Assembly (NCBI RefSeq): GCF_000003815.2
Contig: NC_049993.1
Span: 12,699,189-12,763,188 of the forward strand
Origin: Branchiostoma floridae
Lineage: Eukaryota > Chordata > Leptocardii > Amphioxiformes > Branchiostomatidae
DNA: 64,000 nt
Reading direction: 5' to 3'
A program made the translations under genes and the position numbers. Positions 22,767 through 34,700 of this stretch are shown here, one piece after another (the stretch's first letter is position 1; each line of letters begins with the position of its first letter). Under the pieces are notes generated by a model. That model searched no databases. It saw only the letters and a program-made list of their open reading frames with translations, and was not told the origin of the DNA.

Positions 22767-25700
22767 CTGTAATGGGACACAGCAAAGATTAAAACGTGAA
22801 CAGAGAAACCCACTTGGACAATTACTTTTCAAACGTCCCACTGTCCAAATCAAATGCAACTATCAGAAAAACTGTCAGCATACTTGATATATGTAATATG
22901 ACACATATAGATATAGTATGTTATTGTTAGGGTATATGATGCAATCTAGCAGGAGTGGAAATTCTACTAGTAGAGTCTCTACCATTGGCAGCTGTAGAAG
23001 TGCAATTTCAGCAAAATCATAATGTCTGCACTGACATAACACCGCAACCATTTGTGACTTTTGTTATTTTCCTTTTTTTTTTTACATATGGCTCCTTCTG
23101 TCCTATAAGACAAAGTATTGTACTTACACAATGGACAAGGCATAGTTGTTCTGTTGGCTGCTCTTGCGCACTAGGAAGGTCCCTTCAGGCTTGCCGTCCA
23201 ACAAGCTTTCAGCGTGCACCCGCGAACAGTCGGGAAGGAACCACAGTGACTCATCGTGGTGCGGGAGAGCCTCCTCATTAAAGTTCGGTGCCCTGCGAGG
23301 AAAAGCACAATCGATAAATAAAACCGGCCATGTGATCTTTGCTGAATACAGATGTGACTACTGTACAGCTCTGCACTTTAACCTTCTTCCTCCTAACCCA
23401 GGAATGAATTGGCTACTCTAGTGGCTAAAGGTTAAACTTACAAATCATACAGGGCTCTTCTTCCATGTATCCTATTTTTGCTGTCAGACTGATTAATCAT
23501 CAACAGCCACCGTATCAGATAACTGCATATTGTTGCGTCTATGTGATAAGAAGAACCTTGTTCATTTTTGCCGAGACCAGCGGATCCAGACAATGACTTA
23601 CGTCGTGTCTCCGCCGTGTCCGTCGTACGAAGCCTTGAGCCACTCGTTGATCTTGTCCTGCTTGACGCCCTTGTGTCCGAGCCACATGACGTACTGGTCG
23701 CGGATCTTGCGCAGCTGGATGATGTCCGGTTTGATGCTGTTCATCTCGCGGTCCAGGTTCCGGTTGCCCTCCGTCTGCAGCTTCAGGTCCAGCTCCAGCT
23801 GTTTGCTGCTCTCGATGATCTCGTTCAACCGAGACTTCAGGTTCTCGTAGTTCTCCATGATCCTGTTAGCAAAAGATGTATCAAGGTTAAATGAAGATCG
23901 AAAAAAAGTGATTAGAAACGCAAAAGAGTCACTCAATCTCTGGAAAGAAATGTTATGTTCAGTCACATCTCTCTGACATTTCCTATGTTAAAACAAACCC
24001 ATTTGTATACACTAGTGTCAAAAAGAGGGAGGAGGCATGTAAAAAATGGATTCAGTGGTACTACAGCTTTATATGCCTGATGTGTTTCTCCCGACAGGTA
24101 TTGATATTTCATCTTTAGCCTTTGATGTACATGTTACCTACTTATTCATTGATACATGTGACTACCATATTGCAAATAAAGATTTTTCAATCATCCATAA
24201 AAAAAGTTTTATTCCAAATATGAATACTCAACTCTTGTGAAAATTGACTTTTTTCAAAGTTCATACAGTTACCTTTATCTATTTACACAATGTAAGAATG
24301 CACAATGTCAGAGAGACTCACTTTTTGTACTCCTGACCCTTGACCTCCGAGTGGTATCTCTCGTGAGACTTGGCCTGCTCCTCGAAGATGCTGATGGTCT
24401 CCTTGAAGGCGTCTAGAGCCTGACGCTTCATCTGGATTTCCTGTTAACGGCACGGAACCACAAAATGCTAAGAAACCATACTACTTAAGTACCGTGTCTA
24501 CTTATCTTAATGTCCAGAACTGTTGTATTCTGATGTGTAATTCTAAACATATCTGTTGTCAAAGCTATGTCATACAGTCTACCAGTGCATATCTCAGCTA
24601 CCCTGTTCTTACTACTGTAAACGGGGGGGATTTAATTTCGAGCTAGCAGGAAAGTGGAGTGTTCACGGTGGCTTTAAGTTCACGGTAGTGCAATATATAT
24701 ATATAATGCATAGGAAAAATGTTCGCTGTGGTTTTAAGTTCACAGCTAGACTGCCTCGCAAAACATCTACCAGTATGTAACTTGAGTGTTGACCTCCACC
24801 ACACTAAACCACACTTCCAAACATTTAAACCTTGCACCTGGACTAGCCAAGGCCAGGAGACACTCAAGGGAATAACAACCGATCATAAAAACGTCACAGT
24901 CTACAATTTACTTGCTCTGAATGACACACACAAAGTTCAGTAACCTCACCTTTATATTGACACACAAAGAGGTCAACAACCCCAGTAGATTTGATTGATA
25001 AATCCTGAGATATCCTACCCCCTACCATCACATCTGTCACCACCACTGTTAGTCCTATCTGATATCTACTGCCACGTGGGACTTATAGGGACTCAGCAGT
25101 AAGACCCACTGACAGATGATATATTTAGGATAAGGCCCAGCTTACCTTGATACCACCCTTAATGGTTTATCTTATCCCCTTAAATCATTCCAAGAAGGCT
25201 TCCTTTGGAGGACATTGACCCTTGTCACTACTCATGAAGATGTGTATCAACCCATCATTAAATATACAAATGAAACTGTTACAGCAGGAAAATATGTCCT
25301 GCCTTTTCCTTGACATTAACAAGTGTTTGAAGATACTGTAAATGCATTTAAGTTCGCGGGGATTTAATTTTGCGGTAGCGGGAAAATGGACTTTTTGCGG
25401 TGGTTTTAATTTCGCGGTAGCACCATGCACTGTAGTCTCTTACTGTTATGGAAAAATATTCGTGGTGGTTTTAAATTCGCGGTGAAGCGGTCGCCGCGAA
25501 AACCGCGAACATTAATCCACCGCGAACATTTCTGCATATCAAACCTCTCTGAAATATTAAGAGTTCTGGTATGTCTTCTATAATTGAAGATACATGTGTC
25601 TTCTGATCATATCCTGTCACTCCATAGACGGACAGACATCTTTAAGATAAGGAAACCTTGATATTACCCTGACTGGTTTATCTTATCCTCTTAAATTATT

Positions 25701-28700
25701 CCAAGGAGACTTGGTTCAGGGAAGGACATTGACTCTTGTCACAGCCTACAAATAAGTCTTTCATCCTGTAATTTATACAGCACAGATGGAACTGTTACTG
25801 TAGGCAAACATGATCTGATTTCTGTTTGACCCAGAAGTCAACTTGTTTCTCTGAGTAATAGTTGATGATTGCAAGGCCTTAAATGTATCCTAACTGTTGG
25901 TTGTAAGGTTGTTGACTAAGAATATAAATGTTCTAGGATTGATTCTCTAGTAGCAGGCACCAATGTTTTACCCTTAACACCCATTTCCTCACTTGACTCA
26001 GCTGAAAAAGAGTATTAATGTAAAACTGCAAGCTAAGGGTCCTGTAAGGTTGCTGGCTAAGAATCTAAGTTCTGGGTTCGCCTCTCTAGCAGGCCCCAAA
26101 GTTTCACCCATGTGAAAGGCATTCTACACGTATTTCCTCACTCGTTTCAGTTGAAAACGAGTACTAATGTAGAGAGGTAAAGCTAAGGGTACCGTGTTTG
26201 AGAAGAGCTACACCACAAGCATGTTTAAGATCCCACTGCACTTATCGAAAAGAGTAGGGGACCATCTTGGTGTGTAGGAATCAAACTTTACAGCTTGGTA
26301 TTAAGTAGCTTGGGCTTATTGTACAAAGCTGTTGTGTGATGCTTAAAGGTCAAAACAAACAAACAAACAAACAACTTCCAGTTGTGTTGCTCACCTGAGT
26401 GGACTTGGTGTAGGACTCGTACAGCTGGTCGTACTGTTTGCTCTTGTCCAGGTACTCCTTGTTTAACTCCTGTAGCTTTTTCCCCACCATGTCCACACTG
26501 CTGCCCTCTACACCCTCATCACCCTAACAAACAAGAATTGAACATATTCTTATCTTCTTAGATTTCATACAGTACCCTTTAACATCTTTACAGTCATGAA
26601 CAAAAAACAACAAAGAAAGAATAGACACTTTGGATTGAAAAATATGTTTCAACACATTCATCATTTGAATAACATAAGACATTGTTGGAAATCCTACGAA
26701 TACTTCAACATCATACATGTTAGACTCGTTCTATGCTTTTGTAGGTTTAAACATGTACATGTACTGTATGTAGATACATATGTACTAGAGAGAATCACAA
26801 TTTAAATGGATTGCAAATTTACGGAAAATAGGTCAGATAGAATCACTCAAATCATGTAGCTACATACTAGAGCACACCACAATTTAAAAGGATTGCAAAT
26901 TTAGGAAATGTAGGTCAAATAAACCAACTCAAATGGATTGCTAATTTGGGAAAATAGGTCACATAGAATCACTCAACTCATGTTTTACATGACAGCAAAA
27001 TTAGAGTTTACCTGTTGGATCTTGGAGACAGGGTATGTGAGCCTGACGTCGAGCTTGCAGTTGTACTGCGCTAGCGACTCCTTCCGGTAGTGCTGGATGA
27101 GTTCTACCACGGAACTGAAGCGGAGCGGCTCCGAGAACCCGTACTTCCCGTCTCGATGGCAGATCTTGATCAGCTTGTTGTTACCCCCTTTCCTGTGTGG
27201 AGAAACCATGTTTCTGTGTCATATGAAAATAAATACCACACTGTAATTTCTAGTTTTACTGTCCTTCTTTCTCTGACTGAATCAATAGCTGTTGCAGCAA
27301 TTTTGTCTAGTTGACTCATGAACATATTTAGTCGAATTACACACTTCATGTGGGGTCGCGTGGCAGGGTGTTTGGCCCACAACCTACAGATCCCAGCCAT
27401 GCTACCAATCTTGCTTCACATGACTTTCCTCACTTCATCCAATTTGTACATGACTTTGATAGGGGAAGTAAAGGCAATGAAAGGAGAGGGAAGGGCTCTG
27501 CCTTCTGATACCATACCCTAGACAAGGTGGATAAAAACCCACTGTCCATAGGGTCTGAAAAAAAGCTATAGGACTACCTTTTACCTTCATCTTTGTCTTT
27601 TTACACACTTCAGATCTAAACACAACAAGGGAAGAATTCTAACAGATAGAGCAGTGGAACTTTATTACAGCCCTTGCCCAGTTGTTTGATTTATTCTGTG
27701 TATTGTGTTATGCCCAACCTTCATCAACATAGATCTAGGAACAAAATTTAACCTCTCTGAGGATACGCCCACAAATCTAAGACAATGATTCATTTACACA
27801 ACAGCTGAAACAATCCGAACCTTTCCCATGTTTGCTACACAAGAAAACAAACTATCCCTTCACTGTACTGAACCATCTATCCTGATAACAAACAGGTCCT
27901 GTACTGAGCGGGACACTCACCTCAGGGTTAGTGTGTAGTCCCCTTTGTACTTGGTGGAGGCGTCCCGAACCAGGAAGGTTCCATCTGGCGTGTCCTTCAA
28001 CTTGTCATTGACCTCCTCCCTGTGAGAGTACAGCAGCTGTTGTTAGTCTTCACCAATGGGGATAGACTTACAGAAGTCAAAATGGTAAACATAGATAAGC
28101 ACACTTGGGCCTCCTTTCTACTAGATAAAAACTCTGATAGTAGTATAGACTGATCCTGAATGTCCATCACAATTAGCAGTTCGACCAATGGTAGCATGGC
28201 AATTAGAGATTTGACCAATGAGAGAGTGCCATTTTTAATACAATTGCACAAAAGTACCTGGTATAACTGGCATATTAATTCAGCAATTCAAATGTTGTTC
28301 AAGTTTTCTTCCAAGCTGTTTGCTTTCATCCCAACTTCTTGTGGTATTTTTGTCCGCAAACCAATAAAATACATTGTCCTGGCCTTAAAATGAAACTGTA
28401 CTACCGCTGGCCTAAATGCATCTTTTTCTACAGACTATATTTAACAATGACTTCATAATCATAGACAAGACCATTGTCATGCCTAGACAGTCAAGGTTAA
28501 GAAAAATGAGAGTGTTTACCTTGAGATGTCTCCCCAGTACCACTCTGCCTCTTGAAGAGACTGTGGTGTCTCGTAGTTGTTGAAGCTGTTCTCTTTGCCT
28601 TTACGTCCGAGTGGCATCCGGGGTGGTATGGCTGGTGATGGGGAACAAAAGAAAATGTCACTCCGAAATCTGGTAAAAACTTGTATCTCTGCTCCCAATA

Positions 28701-31700
28701 TTTATACTGCTTTTGGAAACCATGAATTACAAAAATATCATTTAGAGACATTAAATTAAACTTCATTACAAGTTTAAAAAAAGATGTAATAAAAGACAAC
28801 TGAGACACTGACAGGAAGCTAGGTCAAAGGTTCCAAAAAATAGTTATCTCATGTCCCTGTCTTCAATTTTCTGCTACATGCATCTCTGTTGCTTGATGGG
28901 AGCCAGTGGGAAAAATGCATCAAAATCAGCGAGAAATTTTTAATGATCAATTCTCAAATAAGGAATTTATACAAACATCCCACTGAGTACAATATCTTTC
29001 ATCCCCTGTTTAAAAAAGGTGCTGTTTTTACCTGGTTTATCCTCTTCCAGTTCCACATCAGGCAGAGCCTCTCCCCAGCTTCCTCCAGTCAGGAGCAACT
29101 CCACAACCTTCACATGGTACTCAGTGTTACTGGTCACTTGTCTGGGGAGGAAGGAAAGAGTTGGGACATCAGTGGCAGTGTAGGGCAAAGATGTTACAAG
29201 AAATACAAGAAGTCATAAGAAGTAAAAACATAAGAAATCTTGGTACAGTTGACTTGACTTTATTCAGATCCACAGTTGAGGAATCCTCGTTTAAAAGCTT
29301 TAAATGACGCTTACAGATAGCTGTGCAAAGGTTAGGTATGACATGTCGTTCAGTGTGATGTAACTACACGAAGCTGGTACCATGACATGTTATTCCAACG
29401 GGCATTCCACAGATGTGCCTTATATGTGGCAGAGACTATTCTAATATAGGACTGTTCAGCCAAATCTGACACTGTCGGGCTGATATCGATTAGGATTTTA
29501 CCATGGTCAATATTGACCGAAGGAGGCCATATATAGTTATACAGGCTTTACAGATATAGATATGATTGACCAGGTACTTACAGCACATTTTCCCAGGGCG
29601 GTCTCATCAGGATGTGGCAGAAGACCACTGCCAGGTGCTTGGGAGTCATCTTGTTGGCTTTGATGTGCTGGCAGACTCGGCAGAAGTGGGCCATCAGCCA
29701 CTCCAGCGTCAGTCTGTGCTGCTCAGGCAACTGTTTCACCAGCTCTAGGAGCCGGGCCACTAGCTCTACTTCTTCTTTCAGCTCTGGAAAAGAAACCATT
29801 CAGAAAAGCCATTAGTTGCCACTAGACCGGTGCAATGGCTGAGTTGGTAGAGTGTTTGCCTTCCATTTGGTAGGTCGTGAGTTTGATCCCTGGCCAAGTC
29901 ATACCAAAGTCTTTAAAAATGGTACATACTGCTTTCTTTACTTAGCACTCAGCACTAATGAGGAAGAGTATGCGAGTAACAGATCTGTTACAGATGTACC
30001 GACAACTTTTACTTTTTAATTTGTTGGCATGCTTTTAACCTTCTTCATGCTACCCAAACACATGAAGAACTAGAGAATCGGTAGCCAAATGTTTAAAGGT
30101 TAAATACAAAAGACACAAAGTCAGACTTAACCATTACAGGAAAATCAGAAACATGACTCTCCCCATCTTTCAATCAGTAGAAGATTTTACAAAGGTCCAC
30201 CATTACCACAAAAAAGCCTCTCCGCTGAGGTGTTCCCCAAAACACGCAAGCTTTTCTTAACTACAACTGTTTCTAACTTAAGATCCACCATCACAACAAA
30301 AAAGCCTCTCCCCTGAGGTGTCGCAAAAAAACACACACACAACTCTCCCTATCTTTTGATAGAAGATTTTACAAAGATCCACTATTACCACAAAAAAGCC
30401 TCTCCCCTGAGGTGTTGCAAAAAAAAAAAAACACACCAACACTACAACACAACTATCCCTACCTTTAGCTGCTGCGATAAAGCTGTCATACAGCTCCGTG
30501 GTTAGCACCGGGTTGGGCAGCTCTCGGAGGTACCGCTTCAGGGCGCCGGAGACGCAGTGCAGGTCGTAGATGCTTAGATCCACCGAGTTGGGATCCGTGT
30601 TGAACGACTTCTTCAGTTCGTTGATAGCAGCAGTTGAGGAGGAGATTCTATAGATTCCATCTAGATCAAGACCTAGTGGATAAAAAGAAACAATCTTGCT
30701 TTAATATCAAAGCTTAGCCAACAAAGAAATGGCTCTATCAAATGCAGCAAGGAAAAGGTATAAGGACCAATCCTGTCTTAATATCAATGATTGGCTAACG
30801 ACAAAATGACTCCATCAAATGGAGCAGGGAAAAGGTATGATTAGACGTTGTAATGCCTTATAAAACTGAAATCCTGGTTCAGATTTTTAACTTTATTTCA
30901 AACGTTAGCTCAAGACCTAGCAGATGAAATGAACAATCTTGTCTTAGTATCAAAGCTTAGCTAACATAGGAATGGCTCGATCAAATGGAGCAAGGAAAAG
31001 GTTTAGACATCATAATGCCTTATAAAACTGAAATCATGATTCAGAGTTTCATGAAGAAATAAGGACAAACTCTTATACAGTCATATCATGTCAACTCTCC
31101 TAGTTTCGTTAAGTTATCAGATTACTACATATCTTAACCATAAGGCACAGCCTACCTCTTTCCTCTATGGCTTTACAGCACTTGATCACGACCACTGGCG
31201 CTGGGTCGGGCGGACTAAACTGGAGCTTCAAATCCTCCCCAAACAGCGGATCTGTGTGGAACACCACATACATGAACATCTCAACATAAACCTTACCTTC
31301 CCTACACTACAACTGTCTTTAAATATCCCCAGACACAGTTTGGGGACTAACTGTCCTTGATCCATCGCAGGACATAGAAAGGACACAACAGTTGACAGTA
31401 CAGTCTATCCTTTAATCCCCTGTGAAAAGGTGAAGATATGATAGCCTTGTCCCAATTCACAGCCCACACAATACACACATGCCGGCGTTCAACCAGTTTC
31501 GTGGACAAAAGGAAAGCTTCCATACTAGCCATTTCACGGGCTAGCGAAACGTTTCAACACTTCTAACTGCTCGTAACTGCTTGATGCGGTCCACCAACAC
31601 TCAAGGAGATAATGCTAAGTATCTAGTGCAAGTGGACGAGCATGTCTCGGCTACACTTTAGCTGTCACTTTCATACGAACCTTGTTTAAGATTGCAGCCC

Positions 31701-34700
31701 ACACAAATACGTCAGATCTAACAACTTTCATATCTAACAGACCAAACAGAAGGAAATGACATGTCTTAAGTCGTAACCTAAAAAAACAGGAAACGGCCGA
31801 ATTGCCTTGCGTATAGGTAGTTCACAATGCTTCACAATTTCTGCTGACACGAACATCTGTTACAAACAAGGACATTTCTTAATGAAGAGCATTTGGTGTT
31901 TCCTTTTCAAAGGAGCATTTTGTCTAGAACACGAGACAGATGCTCAAGCCAGATATCATCTTCTTTGTGAAGCCACTTGAAGTGATCTGCATGTATGTCA
32001 CAAGGGCTAACGTGTTTTTCAAGGATTGTACTTTATCTAGTCGCTGGGAAATGTTGTGGCTTACTTGGTGAGTAGCTTTCTCTTCTTCGTCTGTCCCTGA
32101 CTTCTGTGTTGCAGGGAGGGACTCCAGTGTGGGCACACATGCGGTGGCAACTGTAGGCACAGTCTGTAACAGGAAACAAGCAATCAATCATCTTCACATC
32201 AGTACACTCACACACCACACACCTGCGCTGTCTTACTACACCTTGAACGCCCCTCCTACAACAAAATTAAGTCCCCACGAACTTAAAACGATTTACTGCA
32301 CGCAATCCTCTAGTACTCTAAACATTTCAAGATGGGGCTGTATCAAACATTGACCCCGAACCCACTCCTCCATTCCAACCAGTGACTTTCTCTACATGTG
32401 ACTTTGACTCCTACATCTTTCATTTAAGACATTCCTGACCATGGCTTGAACTACGTACTGTAAATCTTGAAATGTTTGCAGCGGTTTTATTTCTGTAGTT
32501 TTTGCAACAACCTCTCCACCGCTTCAAATATGTGTTTTTAGTGTTACTGTATTACTACAAAGTTGCTGCAAACTTAAAGCCCCCAATCCCTTTCTGCTGT
32601 GACATTACGATCAAGCGGCAATAATATGTGGCTTTACGGTACCTTGGCACTGTAGCCCCTGTCTGATGAGCCCCCACAGGAACTTGTGACACTTGTCGCA
32701 CCAGGTGACAGTGGAGAAGCTGTGCTCCTTGAACCTGTGGCTAGAAATGGGGAGGGAGGCCTCCTCCCCGTGGCTGCTGGGGTCCAACGGCACTGCTGTT
32801 CTCTGCAAAACAAAAAACAGCCAAAACTTTTCATTTTAATGCATTCTACTGTTTGCTACATCTTCTTTCTACAGCTGTAGGGTTACAGCAGTATACACTG
32901 ATCACATAAGTTCGACCAATGATAGCATGGCAATTGCCGGTTCAACTAATGATAGCATGGCAATTACTGGTTTGACCAATGGTAGCATGGCAATTACAAG
33001 TTCAACAAATGATAGCATGGCAATTACCAGTTCGACCAATGGTAGCATGGCAATTACCAGTTCGACCAATGGTAGCATGGCAATTACCAGTTCGACCAAT
33101 GGTAGCATGGCAATTACCAGTTCAACCAATGATAGCATGGCAATTAGTGGTTCGACCAATGATAGCATTGCAATTACCAGTTCGACCAATGGTAGCATGG
33201 CAATTACCAGTTCAACCAATGATAGCATGGCAATTAGTGGTTCGACCAATGAGAGAGTGCCATCTTTTGCTTGTACTTTGCATTTCCACATTTTGATAAA
33301 TGTGGGCAGGGCTATGTCAGATCTATCTATTTGTGATACAATGGCACAGTAGTGCATGGTAAATCAAGCTATTAGTTCAGCAAGGTACATGCTGTTGACT
33401 TGCCATAAATTTCTTGTGAAAGAAAATATTGTAGATGTACATTGTGTGATTGCTACTTACCATTGCTGAGGTGCCCTTGCACAGTTCATCTATACTGTTC
33501 ATCAGACAGATTCTGTGGAAATCGTCCATGATGCCCATGTGCTGGAAAAGACATATTTAAAATGTATTTTACTGTATTTTAGCAAAGACAGTGTAGAGAG
33601 TATGCAATACAAGGACACAAATGGTACTTGGAAACAACTAGCAAGAAATTAATCTTTTTACTTTTTGTACTAAACTGGGACCTACAATATACGCTACTAA
33701 CTTGTGAAAATTAACCATGCTACCAAACTAACCCCGTTACCAATAAAGCATTGGTGCCCAAACTCAAAAGGCTACTTCACTAGACAGAGAGAGAGATTAA
33801 TTTGACCACTCACCATGAGCGCCTGGTCATTCAGGGTTTCCAGCTTAGAGCCGTCCACATGGCGGGCCTTGAAGAGTTCCGAGTAGCGGCTCAAGTTGAC
33901 CGCAGCCATCCAGTGCTGCACGTTTTCTACTGACCACCTACTGACCTCCTGGACAACAACAATAACAACTTTCACTCTCTTTGTATTATGAAATGTGTAC
34001 ACTGGTGTCATACTGAGTTGTTCTTCTATGTCACGAAGAGCTATCAGCTAAAAATTAACAAAAATCGTAGATACTTATTATTACGTTCATGATCTTGTAA
34101 CAGTTACAGACATTTCTCAAGGACGATGGTGAGTCCCAAATGAGACAATCAAAGACAACACATAACATCTGCTCTTGTTGCATACACACATGGGCATTGA
34201 TCTTGTTATCTTTTGCGATGACAAATTGAGCGTTAATGTTTCCTACACAAGAGACAATAGGATGTATCAACGAAGATGTGGAGAATGAAAAAGGACTACT
34301 GACCACTCCGTGGTCCAAGGTCTGGTAGTTGGAGGTTTCTGCTCGCACACAGGTGTGGTCAGCGGCAAAAGAACCGCAGCCGACTCGGTCAGTGTCGCCT
34401 TTGTGGAAACAGCACAGGCAAACTGGAAAGGGGAGGGGGGCAGGTATAGATTATACATCAATCACATGATGTTTATAGTTTTATACTGTCAATAGGTCGA
34501 CTTGACACAAAATGACTTTACAATAAGACATATTGGCAACTTTTCTTTCACAACATTCGAGAAACTTTGCCCAATCTTTTTCATTGTCCTATATCAATTA
34601 AATTGTTTACATTCAACTGTTTGAGCCATTAGCTTTAATGACATCACAGGTCAGACTAATAAAATATTGCCAACATGATGTATTGGCAACAATTTTTGCA

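Noticed and set aside
29826-29900. A tRNA gene
   Set aside because: The A and B boxes are present, but the acceptor stem does not pair properly and the 3' end runs into a SINE-like tail.
32927-33352. Long open frames on both strands across the minisatellite ([10 protein letters not shown] and [10 protein letters not shown] repeats)
   Set aside because: They follow from a 30-bp unit length; the region is intronic and the peptides are simple repeats.
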